A stretch of DNA of 64,000 nucleotides from an uncultured Paraprevotella sp. (GCA_944320765.1 CALUIS010000014.1:1-64000), one strand, 5' to 3'; numbered from the stretch's first letter, positions 32,482 through 41,463 are shown. Translations and numbers: made by a program. The notes: a model not told the origin generated them from the letters alone.

Positions 32482-33426
32482 TTATTGGATTTTCTCGATT
32501 TCCTCCGCCGTCAAGCCCGTCGCTTGTGCTATCATCTCCACAGGAAGTCCCATTGACTTCAGGTTCAGGGCCACGTCTAATGCCTTTTCTTTCTGTCCTT
32601 CTGCACGTCCTTCTGCACGTCCCTCTGCACGTCCCTCTGCACGTCCTTCTGCACGTCCTTCTGCACGTCCTTCTGCACGTCCCTCATCAAGTCCTTCTTG
32701 CTTGGCTGTATTCAGCACGTCATTCTGTATCATGATGGCATTAACATGCTCATCGTAGGCATGACGCTCTTCTTGTGACATATCATAATAGCGCAGTTTC
32801 TCACGCGCCTCTGGCAGGCCGGGAGCCTTTGTGTCCGGATTGATAACGCCGGTCTTAAGATACTGTATCCATTCCTCTAATGGGGTCTTGGCCACTTGGT
32901 TGAACTCGTTCACACGTATCAGGTAGTATTCGGGGAAGATTTCGCCAGGAAGCTTCTGCACGATTACGCCCTCCTCCTTTGCCGTGACCAGAAGCTCGTC
33001 GTTCGTATGCACTCCCACAAAACGGTTAGTGCCATGATACAAGTAGTCGCTCCCTTTCCCTAAGTCGAAATAAAGGATGCTGATGGAATACACTTTCTTC
33101 ACTTCCTTGTAGGTCTCGCCCAGCGAGATGTGTTCCGTGATGGCCTTGGCCGTGCCATAAAGGATGCGCTCCAGATAGTAAAGCTCACGCGTGTTCTGCA
33201 CCTCCACTATGATGATTTCACCCTTGCTGTTCTTCGCCTTGATGTCAACCCGGTTGAACTTGTCGTCCTCGCGCTGCTGGTTTCCCTCGCTCTCCAGAAT
33301 CTCCACTATCTTGGTCTGGTCGTTGAACAGCACGGTTAGCAGCCCTTCCAACACGCTGAAGTTCGCCTTGTCTCGCAACAAGCGTTTTATCGCCCAGTCG
33401 AAACGGATATATGTATTTCTTTCCAT
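32482..33426 (-). CDS. Rpn-family recombination-promoting nuclease / PD-(D/E)XK transposase-type protein
   Basis: This 314-residue protein belongs to the widespread PD-(D/E)XK Rpn/transposase-31-like group. The N-terminus is MERNTYIRFDWAIKRLLRDK. The nuclease core is visible as NRVDIKAKNSKGEIIIVEVQ, which supplies the Asp and Glu-x-Gln residues. Members promote recombination and are linked to mobile or defence-like elements. A C-terminal run of seven RAEG units ends in EGQKEKALDVALNLK. Start 33426 is used because the 30 in-frame residues before it look non-coding. The gene stands alone among housekeeping genes and lies next to a broken surface-protein gene, as in an acquired patch. Confidence 0.85.
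   Translation of the reverse strand: MERNTYIRFDWAIKRLLRDKANFSVLEGLLTVLFNDQTKIVEILESEGNQQREDDKFNRVDIKAKNSKGEIIIVEVQNTRELYYLERILYGTAKAITEHISLGETYKEVKKVYSISILYFDLGKGSDYLYHGTNRFVGVHTNDELLVTAKEEGVIVQKLPGEIFPEYYLIRVNEFNQVAKTPLEEWIQYLKTGVINPDTKAPGLPEAREKLRYYDMSQEERHAYDEHVNAIMIQNDVLNTAKQEGLDEGRAEGRAEGRAEGRAEGRAEGRAEGRAEGQKEKALDVALNLKSMGLPVEMIAQATGLTAEEIEKIQ
32601..32684 (-). repeat. 12-bp tandem repeat inside the Rpn-family gene
   Basis: There are seven consecutive copies of a 12-base unit (plus strand CTGCACGTCCTT or CTGCACGTCCCT), encoding seven RAEG units. A change in unit number would keep the frame, so the linker length can vary. Confidence 0.95.
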
Positions 33427-33574
33427 AACGCAAAAATTAGGTTTAGACGTTTCCCTATATTGCAAAGTAACCATTTTATTCCGAAATAAGCAACATGTAA
33501 GGCAAAAACACGGCATATTCTTTTTTTCATTGGGTTCTTCGATCTGGCGTTTGTCACATTAATGTCCTTAAAGC

Positions 33575-33621
33575 CTGACACCCCATGAGAACAGGCTCCA
33601 GCTATTCTCATGGGGTGTCAG
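33575..33621. repeat. Perfect 17-bp inverted repeat
   Basis: Left arm 33575-33591 and right arm 33605-33621 are exact reverse complements (starting CTGACACCCCATG) around a 13-base loop. It lies between the end of the fimbrillin remnant and the start of the Rpn gene, both on the minus strand. There is no long T-tract on either side (ACTTTT on the plus strand), so it may be a weak terminator or an insertion-type palindrome. Confidence 0.8.
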
Positions 33622-33669
33622 ACTTTTCTGTATTAGGAATAACTCTTTATCTCTGTAAGAAGTCCTGTT

Positions 33670-34362
33670 TTACTGGTTACTTACGAGACGGACCGGATAA
33701 ACTTCTTTCCAATATGCGGCAGTGGTGTAGGTTCTTGTACAGGATATGTTTGCTATATCAACTCTATAGTAGTCAAATGTACTGCCGCTTCGGGCATATG
33801 TCCAGTAATATCGGTTGCTGAATAAGACAGAGTTTTCGCTTGCTTCTTTGTTTGTGGCACGGTAGCAAGTTCTTCCGTTTATTTCTTCTTCTGTCCATGT
33901 GCAGCCGGAGAGTATGGCTTGCCAGTCGCTTACTGTAGGGCATCGCCAGTTGTTGCCCCATTCGGCGGCATAATTTTGTGTGCGGGTGCCTTCTGCACTA
34001 TATTTGAGTCCCATATCACAAGGGGATACAGCACCGAAGTCATGACTGGCCCATTTGTAGCTTGAGCCTAAATCCACTGCTTCCGCGATGTCATTGCCTA
34101 TAGCCGGCGTTTCTGTCGGGCTGTCCCAATCCACGACTGACGGTGAGACGTTAATCATTTCTATGTCCGGTTCGATATTGATAACATAGTTGTAGGCCTT
34201 GTTGACTTCCCAGGTGTTGGGCAAGTAAATCTCTTCCGTGACTTCCTTTTCCGTTCCGTCCGGCAGGGAATAGCTGTATGAGACGTTGAGTGAAGTGTGG
34301 TAGGCTGTGATATCCTGTGGAATCATGAACATCGTGGCTACGGTTTCAGCCGTGGTGGTGAT
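33670..34362 (-). pseudogene. Truncated fimbrillin-like/FISUMP surface protein
   Basis: The open stretch reads as the C-terminal part of a cell-surface protein. First come fimbrillin-like strands (ETVATMFMIPQ; TEKEVTEEIYLPN; NYVINIEPDIEMINVSPSVV). Then comes a FISUMP-like domain (WGNNWRCPTVSDWQAILSGC; YPVRLVSNQ at the end). Protein-like sequence continues about ten codons upstream of the first Met (34332) to an in-frame TAA at 34363-34365, and no signal peptide is present. The N-terminal half is therefore missing. The last strand and the C-terminus look intact. It could be a silent cassette or plain decay. Confidence 0.7.
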
Positions 34363-34445
34363 TTATAAAAGACAACAATGCAAGACAAAACGGACAACAA
34401 CGTTCCTAAACGAATGCTTATTCCCAAGCACATACGGGAACTATT

Positions 34446-34473
34446 CCTCTCTCGCCAAGAGAGGGATTTTTTT
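34446..34473 (+). terminator. Orphan terminator-like hairpin
   Basis: Arms CCTCTCT and AGAGAGG enclose a 5-base loop and are followed by GATTTTTTT. No plus-strand gene is recognisable upstream, since the neighbour is a minus-strand remnant. It may be left over from a lost gene. The region 34366-34580 otherwise shows nothing I recognise. Confidence 0.5.
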
Positions 34474-34580
34474 ATGCGTGGAGAAGCATGTCGCATGATG
34501 CCATGAAACGGGCTTTGTGGAAATTCCATGGGGAATCATAGTCGCGCCGGTGTCGGTATGTCGCTAAATCTTGGGTTTTC

Positions 34581-35110
34581 CTGCCAAAATGGAAGGTTTT
34601 CCGCCCCGGTCGGCATCCGTGCGGCGGGAAGGCAGGGTGGAAATAGACCCCGAAGTGTTAAAAAACGGGCGGGAGAACTGTCCGTATGGAGCATTTCTCC
34701 GCCGTGGCGGGCGTTTTCGTGCGGCAAAAACGGAATTTCTTTGCTGAAAGAAATTTCTTTCTTGCCGCAAAGACGCAAATTTCTTGCCGCAAAGAAATTT
34801 CCGGGAGCGTGGGAAGCGGGAAAAAGCGGGGCTTCGGACGGCTTTTTCCTTCTGGTTGGAGGCCGTCCGCGTGCAAAAACCGTCTGTCTTTTTGCGGGCT
34901 TTCTTCCCCGTCCGGCTGACGCGGGGGCGGCGCCCGTCCGCATGGCGTCCCGTGGCGGGCGGCAAAGTGTCACTGAAAACAGGCTTCCGCCTTTCATCCT
35001 GCATTCCCGAAGGTCCGCGAGGTTCGCGTGCTTCCTTCCGTCGCCGCCCTTGCTCCCGTTTGCGCGATTCTCGCGGTGTCGGTTTTGACGTTTTGACAAA
35101 ATGACATTTT
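34581..35110. repeat. Dispersed intergenic repeat, copy B
   Basis: This is the second copy of the element at 9375-9910, in the same orientation. The core of about 85 bases (34719-34803) is nearly identical, with the two direct TTTCTTGCCGCAAAG copies and near-complementary flanking arms. The remaining parts keep the order of landmarks but are diverged. The terminator-type stem present in copy A is degenerate here. It ends about 140 bases before the first tRNA gene and follows the broken surface-protein region. Boundaries are approximate. Confidence 0.75.
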
Positions 35111-35194
35111 GGATTCTTCGTCGCCCGCCGGGCGTTTTGGGCGGATTCCGGAAGGCGGATTTCCACAAATTTGGAGAAAAAACGGGCGGAAAGT

Positions 35195-35225
35195 TTTGCC
35201 GGATGGAAAAAAAGACGTACCTTTG
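35195..35225 (+). promoter_or_regulatory. Promoter of the tRNA-Val pair
   Basis: TTTG at 35195-35198, 19 bases, then TACCTTTG at 35218-35225, which places transcription start about 15-20 bases before the first tRNA. Confidence 0.7.
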
Positions 35226-35249
35226 CATCGCTTTTGAAACGGAAGGCAC

Positions 35250-35324
35250 GGGCGCTTAGCTCAGCTGGTTCAGAGCGTCTGCCTTACAAGCAGAGGGTCG
35301 GGGGTTCGAATCCCTCAGCGCCCA
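35250..35324 (+). tRNA. tRNA-Val (anticodon UAC), first copy
   Basis: This 75-nt cloverleaf has acceptor arms GGGCGCT and AGCGCCC, a D arm GCTC/GAGC, an anticodon stem TCTGC/GCAGA with loop CTTACAA (anticodon TAC), and a T arm with TTCGAAT. The CCA end is not encoded. Confidence 0.96.
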
Positions 35325-35362
35325 CACCAAACGAAACGGCCTTCCCGCGTTTCAAGCAACCC

Positions 35363-35437
35363 GGACGCTTAGCTCAGCTGGTTCAGAGCGTCTGCCTTAC
35401 AAGCAGAGGGTCGGGGGTTCGAATCCCTCAGCGTCCA
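35363..35437 (+). tRNA. tRNA-Val (anticodon UAC), second copy
   Basis: This tRNA is identical to the first copy except for one compensated acceptor pair: GGACGCT with AGCGTCC (G3-C70 became A3-U70). It is transcribed in tandem 38 bases after the first. The CCA end is not encoded. Confidence 0.96.
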
Positions 35438-35543
35438 CGGAAAGGAGACACCGCGCGGTGTCTTTTCTTGTATTGCCCGGAGCCATTCTTTGTTTTTAAG
35501 ATAACTTTTCCTTGTTTTACATGGGCGAATCAATAAAATAGAC

Positions 35544-35551
35544 TAATTTTG
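35544..35551 (+). promoter_or_regulatory. -7 box for purB
   Basis: TAATTTTG lies 27 bases before the purB start. No properly spaced -33 box was identified. Confidence 0.5.
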
Positions 35552-35577
35552 CAGCACAAATAATACGTATTACTTTT

Positions 35578-36924
35578 ATGGAACTGGATTTGCTGACCGC
35601 CATCTCTCCGATAGACGGTCGTTACAGGGGGAAGACGGAAGCCTTGGCGGCTTACTTCTCCGAATACGCGTTGATTCGTTACCGGGTGCGCGTCGAGATT
35701 GAGTATTTCATCACGTTGTGCGAGCTGCCTTTGCCGCAGCTGGCGTCTTTCAGCCATGACTTGTTCCCGCGCCTGCGCGACATCTACCGCAACTTCTCGG
35801 AGGCGGACGCCCGGCGGGTGAAGGAGATTGAGGGCGTGACGAACCATGACGTGAAGGCCGTGGAATACTTCATCAAGGAGCAGTTCGACCAGATCGGCGG
35901 GCTGGACGCCTACAAGGAGTTCATCCACTTCGGCCTGACGTCCCAGGACATCAACAACACCTCGGTGCCGCTTTCCATCAAGGATGCCTTGGCGGAATGT
36001 TATTATCCCCAGCTGGAGGAGCTGATCGCCCAGCTGCGTGCGTATGCGGAAGAATGGCGGAACGTGCCCATGCTGGCCAAGACGCACGGGCAGCCGGCGT
36101 CGCCCACCCGTCTGGGCAAGGAGGTGATGGTGTTCGTCTACCGGCTGGAACGCCAGCTCGCCATGCTGAAGGCTTGCCCGGTTACAGCCAAGTTCGGCGG
36201 GGCCACGGGCAACTACAACGCCCATCACGTGGCCTACCCCCACTTTGACTGGAAGGCGTTCGGCGACCGTTTCGTGTCGGAGAAGCTGGGGCTGGAACGC
36301 GAGGAGTACACCACCCAAATCTCCAATTACGACAACTTGGGGGCCGTGTTCGACGCGATGAAGCGCATCAACACCATCCTGATAGACCTGGACCGCGACT
36401 TCTGGCAATACGTGTCCATGGAATATTTCAAGCAGAAAATCAAGGCCGGCGAGGTCGGCTCGAGCGCGATGCCGCATAAGGTGAACCCGATAGACTTCGA
36501 GAACTCGGAGGGCAACTTGGGTATGGCCAACGCCATCCTGGCCCATCTGAGCCAGAAGCTGCCCGTGTCGCGCCTGCAGCGCGACCTGACCGACTCCACG
36601 GTGCTGCGCAACGTGGGCGTGCCGATGGGGCATATGGTCATCGCCATCCAAAGCACGCTGAAGGGCCTGCGCAAGCTGTTGCTGAACCGCGACGCCATCA
36701 ACGCCGACCTGGACAATTGCTGGGCCGTGGTGGCCGAGGCCATCCAGACCATCTTGCGCCGCGAGGCCTATCCGCATCCCTACGAGGCGTTGAAGGCCCT
36801 GACGCGTACGAACCAGGCCATTACGGAAGGGGCTATCAAGGATTTCATCGAAGGGCTGGACGTGAGCGAGGCCGTAAAGGCGGAACTCCGTGCCATCACC
36901 CCTCATTCTTATACAGGCATTTAA
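35578..36924 (+). CDS. purB: Adenylosuccinate lyase
   Basis: This 448-residue enzyme acts twice in purine synthesis, cleaving SAICAR and adenylosuccinate to release fumarate. The fumarase/aspartase-superfamily signature SSAMPHKVNPIDFEN lies near residues 298-312, and a conserved His lies in KTHGQPASPT. Length and N-terminus (AISPIDGRYRGKTE) are those of the family. It is followed after 95 bases by the pseudouridine synthase gene. Confidence 0.96.
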   Translation: MELDLLTAISPIDGRYRGKTEALAAYFSEYALIRYRVRVEIEYFITLCELPLPQLASFSHDLFPRLRDIYRNFSEADARRVKEIEGVTNHDVKAVEYFIKEQFDQIGGLDAYKEFIHFGLTSQDINNTSVPLSIKDALAECYYPQLEELIAQLRAYAEEWRNVPMLAKTHGQPASPTRLGKEVMVFVYRLERQLAMLKACPVTAKFGGATGNYNAHHVAYPHFDWKAFGDRFVSEKLGLEREEYTTQISNYDNLGAVFDAMKRINTILIDLDRDFWQYVSMEYFKQKIKAGEVGSSAMPHKVNPIDFENSEGNLGMANAILAHLSQKLPVSRLQRDLTDSTVLRNVGVPMGHMVIAIQSTLKGLRKLLLNRDAINADLDNCWAVVAEAIQTILRREAYPHPYEALKALTRTNQAITEGAIKDFIEGLDVSEAVKAELRAITPHSYTGI

Positions 36925-37019
36925 AAATAGGATGATACAAGACGGAGGCACGGAATGGCCGCGAGGCCCGGCGTGTCTCTTTGGACAGTTAACTCAATTA
37001 TAAAAAAAGGAAAAACAGT

Positions 37020-38396
37020 ATGGAAGACGAAAAGTGGCAGGATAATTCCGTATCCGACGAGGCCGGGCGTAGCCGTGAGGGCTACAAGGCCAATGACAGT
37101 GAGAATGAAGGCCAAAGTGCGAACCGTCCCGTGCGGGCCGGACGCGTGATGAGGCCCCGCATCCAGCGGGCAGAACGGGCTTATACGGCCAATGGGGCCG
37201 AAGGCACGCAGGAAAGGCGTCCTTACAGGCCGTCATACAACCGTGAGGAACGCAGTTTCGGAGGAGAGCAGCGGCCTTACCGCGGCTACCAGCCCCGGGC
37301 GGACTATAACCGCGAGGGCGGGTATGGGCGTGAAGGCGGCTATAACCGCGAGGGCGGAAATTATCGCCCGAACAACGGCGGCTATAACCGTGCGGGGGGC
37401 TACAACCGCGAGGGTGGTTACAACCGCGAGGGTGGAAGCTATCGCGAGGGTGGAAGCTATCGCCCGAACAGCGGCGGCTATAACCGCATGGGCGGTTATA
37501 GCCGTGAGGGAGGCCACTATCAGGGAAATGCCGGAGGATACCGCCGTCCGCAGGGGGGCGGCTACGGGAACAACCGCTACGGCGCACGCCCGCAGCACCG
37601 TACCGGCAACTACGACCCCAACGCCAAGTACAGCATGAAGAAGCAGATTGAGTACAAGGAACTCAATGTGGACCCGGACGCGCCGATCCGCCTGAACAAG
37701 TTCCTGGCCAACGCCGGAATCTGCTCCCGCCGCGAGGCCGACAGCTTCATCACGGCCGGCGTGGTGAGCGTGAACGGGGAAGTGGTCAAGGAGTTGGGCA
37801 CGAAAGTGAAACGTACGGACGAGGTGAAGTTCCACGACCAGCCGGTGAGCATCGAGCGCAAGGTCTACGTGTTGCTGAACAAGCCGAAGGACTATGTGAC
37901 GACGAGCGATGACCCGCAGAACCGCAAGACGGTGATGGACCTGGTGAAGAACGCCTGCCGCGAGCGCATCTACCCGGTGGGACGGCTCGACCGCAACACC
38001 ACGGGCGTGCTGCTGTTCACCAACGACGGTGAGCTGGCTTCCAAACTGACCCATCCCAAATACCTGAAGAAGAAGATATACCACGTGACGACCGACCGTA
38101 ACGTGTCGGCGGGCGACCTGCAGCGGATTGCGGAAGGCATCACGCTGGAAGACGGGGAAATCAAGGCCGATGCCGTGGAGTATGCCAGCCCCACGGACAA
38201 GAAGCAGGTCGGCATCGAGATCCATTCGGGGAAGAACCGCATCGTGCGCCGCATCTTCGAGGCTTTGGGCTACCGGGTGGTGAAGCTCGACCGCGTGCTT
38301 TTTGCCGGGCTGACGAAAAAGAATGTCCGCCGGGGAGACTGGCGTTTCCTGACGGAAAGGGAGGTCAACATGCTGCGCATGGGGGCGTTTGAATAA
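37020..38396 (+). CDS. RsuA/RluB-type pseudouridine synthase with RG/NREG-rich N-terminal tail
   Basis: This 458-residue protein has two parts. From about 218 on is a standard large-subunit rRNA pseudouridine synthase of the RluB type. An S4 RNA-binding domain (IRLNKFLANAGICSRREADSF) is followed by the catalytic domain with Asp324 in GRLDRNTTGVLLFT. Residues about 1-205 are low-complexity, rich in Arg, Gly, Tyr and Asn. They contain repeated GGYNREGG and GGSYREGG units, probably disordered and RNA-binding. Such tails are known on many Bacteroidota RNA-binding proteins. The exact rRNA target is not assignable by eye. Confidence 0.88.
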   Translation: MEDEKWQDNSVSDEAGRSREGYKANDSENEGQSANRPVRAGRVMRPRIQRAERAYTANGAEGTQERRPYRPSYNREERSFGGEQRPYRGYQPRADYNREGGYGREGGYNREGGNYRPNNGGYNRAGGYNREGGYNREGGSYREGGSYRPNSGGYNRMGGYSREGGHYQGNAGGYRRPQGGGYGNNRYGARPQHRTGNYDPNAKYSMKKQIEYKELNVDPDAPIRLNKFLANAGICSRREADSFITAGVVSVNGEVVKELGTKVKRTDEVKFHDQPVSIERKVYVLLNKPKDYVTTSDDPQNRKTVMDLVKNACRERIYPVGRLDRNTTGVLLFTNDGELASKLTHPKYLKKKIYHVTTDRNVSAGDLQRIAEGITLEDGEIKADAVEYASPTDKKQVGIEIHSGKNRIVRRIFEALGYRVVKLDRVLFAGLTKKNVRRGDWRFLTEREVNMLRMGAFE

Positions 38397-38417
38397 GGAT
38401 ATTAAAACAAAGAAAAG

Positions 38418-39821
38418 ATGGAAACTATTCGTAGGACGAAAATCATAGATGTGCTGAAGCGCGAGGACTACGGCGCGACGGTCAACGTGAAAGGATGGGT
38501 CCGGACACGGCGGGGCAGCAAGTCGGTCTATTTCATCGCGCTGAATGACGGGTCGACCATCAACAACGTGCAAGTCGTGGCCGACGCGGACAAGTTTGCC
38601 GACGACCTGGTCAAGCAGGTCACCACGGGCGCCTGCCTGAGCGTGACGGGCGAGCTGGTGGAGAGCGTCGGTTCGGGGCAGGCCGTGGAAATCCAGGCGC
38701 GTGAAATCGTGGTGCTGGGGACATGCGGCGCGGACTATCCGATGCAGAAGAAAGGGCAGAGCATGGAGTATATGCGCCAGCACGCCCACATGCGCCTGCG
38801 TACCAACACGTTCGGGGCGGTGTTCCGCATCCGCCACCACATGGCCATGGCCATCCACCGCTATTTCCACGACCACGGCTTCTTCTATTTCCATACGCCG
38901 ATTATCACGGCCAGCGACTGCGAGGGGGCCGGGCAGATGTTCCAAGTGACCACCAAGAACCTCTACGACCTGAAGAAGGACGAGGAGGGCAAGATAGACT
39001 ATTCGGACGACTTCTTCGGGAAGACCACGTCGCTCACCGTGTCCGGGCAGCTGGAGGGAGAGCTGGGGGCCACGGCTTTGGGGGCCATCTATACGTTCGG
39101 GCCGACATTCCGGGCGGAGAACTCCAACACGCCGCGCCACTTGGCCGAGTTCTGGATGATAGAGCCTGAGGTGGCGTTCAACGACATCAACGATAACATG
39201 GACTTGGCGGAAGATTTCATCAAGTATTGCGTGCGTTGGGCGTTGGACAACTGCCAGGACGATTTGGCTTTCCTGAACAAGATGATAGACAAGACCTTGC
39301 TGGACCGCCTGCATTTCGTGGTGGAGCATGACTTCGTGAGGTTGCCTTATACGAAAGGTATCGAAATCCTGGAAGAGGCGGTGAAGAACGGACGGAAATT
39401 CGAGTTCCCCGTCTACTGGGGGGCGGATTTGGCCAGCGAGCATGAGCGTTACCTCGTGGAGGAATATTTCAAGCGGCCGGTCATCCTGACGGACTATCCC
39501 AAGGAAATCAAGGCTTTCTACATGAAGATGAACGATGACGGGAAGACCGTGCGTGCCATGGACGTGCTATTCCCGCAAATCGGCGAGATTATCGGCGGTT
39601 CCGAGCGTGAGGAAAGCTATGACAAGCTGATGGCCCGCATCGAAGAGCTGCATATCCCGATGAAGGACATGTGGTGGTATCTCGACACGCGCCGTTTCGG
39701 CACCTGTCCGCACAGCGGCTTCGGCCTCGGGTTCGAACGCCTGATCCTGTTCGTCACCGGCATGCAGAACATCCGTGACGTGATACCGTTCCCCCGTACG
39801 CCGAAGAACGCGGAGTTCTAA
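38418..39821 (+). CDS. asnS: Asparagine-tRNA ligase
   Basis: This 467-residue class IIb synthetase has an N-terminal OB-fold anticodon domain ([20 protein letters not shown]). Its class II motif 2 region is [21 protein letters not shown], and motif 3 is [15 protein letters not shown]. The Asn versus Asp choice is based on the overall sequence and on the 467-residue length. It follows the pseudouridine synthase after 21 bases and is ended by a hairpin terminator. Confidence 0.95.
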   Translation: METIRRTKIIDVLKREDYGATVNVKGWVRTRRGSKSVYFIALNDGSTINNVQVVADADKFADDLVKQVTTGACLSVTGELVESVGSGQAVEIQAREIVVLGTCGADYPMQKKGQSMEYMRQHAHMRLRTNTFGAVFRIRHHMAMAIHRYFHDHGFFYFHTPIITASDCEGAGQMFQVTTKNLYDLKKDEEGKIDYSDDFFGKTTSLTVSGQLEGELGATALGAIYTFGPTFRAENSNTPRHLAEFWMIEPEVAFNDINDNMDLAEDFIKYCVRWALDNCQDDLAFLNKMIDKTLLDRLHFVVEHDFVRLPYTKGIEILEEAVKNGRKFEFPVYWGADLASEHERYLVEEYFKRPVILTDYPKEIKAFYMKMNDDGKTVRAMDVLFPQIGEIIGGSEREESYDKLMARIEELHIPMKDMWWYLDTRRFGTCPHSGFGLGFERLILFVTGMQNIRDVIPFPRTPKNAEF

Positions 39822-39845
39822 GGGGATGCCATACCTATATATATA

Positions 39846-39873
39846 AGGAGGATGCGCCGCATCCTCCTTTTTT
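39846..39873 (+). terminator. Terminator after asnS
   Basis: A perfect 10-bp stem AGGAGGATGC/GCATCCTCCT around a 3-base loop leads into a run of T residues. Confidence 0.85.
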
Positions 39874-39905
39874 GGAAGTGGAACAAACAAGGAAAGGAGG
39901 CTTTT

Positions 39906-40403
39906 ATGACTGAGATTCGGGAAGCGACGACGGATGACTGCGGGCTGATCCATGCCTTGGCGGCAGAGGCGTTCCCTCACACTTACCGGGAAATCCTGAG
40001 TCCGGAACAGACGGAGTATATGATGCACTGGATGTATGACGTGGAGAGCCTGCGGCGGCAGATGACGCAGGAAGGCCATGTGTATTTCATCGCATACGCC
40101 GATGGCCTGCCCGTCGGATATGTCTCCGTGCGTCCGGAAGGGGCGGGGAAGGTGCATCTGGAGAAAATCTACGTGTTGCCCGCCTGGCAGAAGAAGCGCG
40201 TGGGGGGTGCGTTGTTCCGTCATGCCGTGGCTTACGTCCGGAGGCGCCATCCCGGCGCGCGTGCGATAGAACTGAACGTGAACCGCCGGAACCCGGCACT
40301 GGATTTCTACCGCCACATGGGAATGCGGATAGACCGCCAGGGCGATTTCGACATCGGCAACGGCTTCTATATGAACGACTATATCATGCGGCTTGACCTT
40401 TGA
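39906..40403 (+). CDS. GNAT-family N-acetyltransferase
   Basis: This 165-residue acetyltransferase has the GNAT core. The strand-turn phrase KIYVLPAWQKKRVGGALFRHA (near 81-101) supplies the acetyl-CoA-binding QKKRVG loop, and ELNVNRRNPALDFYRHMGM follows. The substrate is unknown. The start is set at 39906 (MTEIREATTDD) because the in-frame upstream ATG at 39852 falls inside the asnS terminator. Confidence 0.88.
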   Translation: MTEIREATTDDCGLIHALAAEAFPHTYREILSPEQTEYMMHWMYDVESLRRQMTQEGHVYFIAYADGLPVGYVSVRPEGAGKVHLEKIYVLPAWQKKRVGGALFRHAVAYVRRRHPGARAIELNVNRRNPALDFYRHMGMRIDRQGDFDIGNGFYMNDYIMRLDL

Positions 40404-40430
40404 AAAAAGGAAAAAAGTTGGTGCTTTTTG

Positions 40431-40461
40431 TTTGTGGTTTGGGCGAAAAGTAGTAATTTTG
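40431..40461 (+). promoter_or_regulatory. Promoter of the rplM operon
   Basis: TTTG at 40431-40434, 19 bases, then TAATTTTG at 40454-40461. Confidence 0.7.
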
Positions 40462-40469
40462 CAAGCCGA

Positions 40470-40608
40470 TTATTATCAAGAAGACTATAAAGGTCTTACC
40501 GCCTGTGTGTTAATAGTCTCTCCATTGGCCTTGAAGGGACGGTTAGGGAATCACGGGAAAAAGGAAATTAGAGTTTTTTAGTAGTAACAATTATTTTAAG
40601 ATTAAAGA
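40470..40608 (+). promoter_or_regulatory. Structured 5' leader of rplM
   Basis: The leader is about 140 bases long. A hairpin forms between AGACTAT (40482-40488) and ATAGTCT (40513-40519). The length and pairing suggest an autoregulatory ribosomal-protein leader, which is inference. Confidence 0.4.
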
Positions 40609-41070
40609 ATGGATACTTTAAGTTACAAGACCATTTCGGCCAACAAAGAGACCGCAAAAAAGGAATGGGTCGTTGTGGATGCGACAGACCAGGTTTTGGG
40701 TCGTTTAGGCTCTAAGGTGGCAAAACTGTTGAGAGGAAAGTACAAACCCAACTTCACGCCTCATGCAGACTGCGGTGACAATGTCATCATCATCAACGCG
40801 GACAAGGTGAAGCTGACGGGCAAGAAATGGACAGACCGCGTGTACCTCAGCTATACGGGCTATCCCGGCGGACAGCGCGAGATGACTCCGGCACGCCTGA
40901 TGTCCCGCCCGAACGGTGCGGACCGTCTGGTGAGAAAGGTGGTGAAAGGCATGTTGCCGAAGAACCGTCTGGCAGACCAGCTGTTGCGTAACCTGTATAT
41001 CTACGCAGGCAACGAACACAAGCACGAGGCACAGCAACCCAAAATGATTGATATAAACCAGTATAAATAA
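40609..41070 (+). CDS. rplM: 50S ribosomal protein L13
   Basis: This 153-residue protein has the L13 family signatures EWVVVDATDQVLGRLGSKVA and YTGYPGG. The basic region GMLPKNRLADQLLRNLYIYAG and the C-terminus are as expected. It is a large-subunit protein involved in early 50S assembly. It is followed by rpsI after 6 bases; rplM-rpsI is a near-universal pair. Confidence 0.97.
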   Translation: MDTLSYKTISANKETAKKEWVVVDATDQVLGRLGSKVAKLLRGKYKPNFTPHADCGDNVIIINADKVKLTGKKWTDRVYLSYTGYPGGQREMTPARLMSRPNGADRLVRKVVKGMLPKNRLADQLLRNLYIYAGNEHKHEAQQPKMIDINQYK

Positions 41071-41076
41071 TAAGAG

Positions 41077-41463
41077 ATGGAAGTAGTTAATGCATTAGGC
41101 AGACGTAAGAGTGCCGTAGCCCGCGTATACGTCAACGAAGGTACGGGAAAGATTACTATCAACAAGAAAGACCTTGCGGTGTACTTTCCCTCTCCGATTC
41201 TTCAATATGTGGTAAAACAGCCGCTCACCACTTTGGGCGTGGAAGAGAAATACGACATCAAGGTCAATGTCTATGGCGGCGGCTTCACCGGCCAGTCCCA
41301 GGCCTTGCGTCTGGCTATCGCCCGTGCGTTGGTGAAAATCAACGCCGATGACAAGAAGGCTCTCCGTGCGGAAGGCTTCATCACACGCGATTCCCGTGTG
41401 GTTGAACGTAAGAAGCCGGGACGTCCGAAGGCACGTCGTAGATTCCAGTTCAGTAAACGTTAA
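41077..41463 (+). CDS. rpsI: 30S ribosomal protein S9
   Basis: This 128-residue protein has the S9 features NALGRRKSAVARVYVNEGTG and VYGGGFTGQSQALRLAIARAL. Its C-terminal tail ends in GRPKARRRFQFSKR, which reaches the P-site tRNA. It follows rplM after 6 bases and precedes rpsB. Confidence 0.98.
   Translation: MEVVNALGRRKSAVARVYVNEGTGKITINKKDLAVYFPSPILQYVVKQPLTTLGVEEKYDIKVNVYGGGFTGQSQALRLAIARALVKINADDKKALRAEGFITRDSRVVERKKPGRPKARRRFQFSKR

Noticed and set aside
32601..32684. CRISPR-like array
   Set aside because: The units are directly adjacent 12-mers within a coding frame, with no spacers.
34307..34498. Short frames on either strand between the fimbrillin remnant and repeat copy B
   Set aside because: They have no start context, no family likeness, and they overlap a hairpin.
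37317..37515. Tandem DNA repeats as a possible independent element
   Set aside because: They are in frame and encode the GGYNREGG-type units of the pseudouridine synthase tail.
37233..39443. A 736-codon minus-strand frame over the pseudouridine synthase and asnS
   Set aside because: It is a shadow frame of two sound genes and has no family features.
39852..39905. An upstream start for the GNAT gene
   Set aside because: It would begin within the asnS terminator hairpin.
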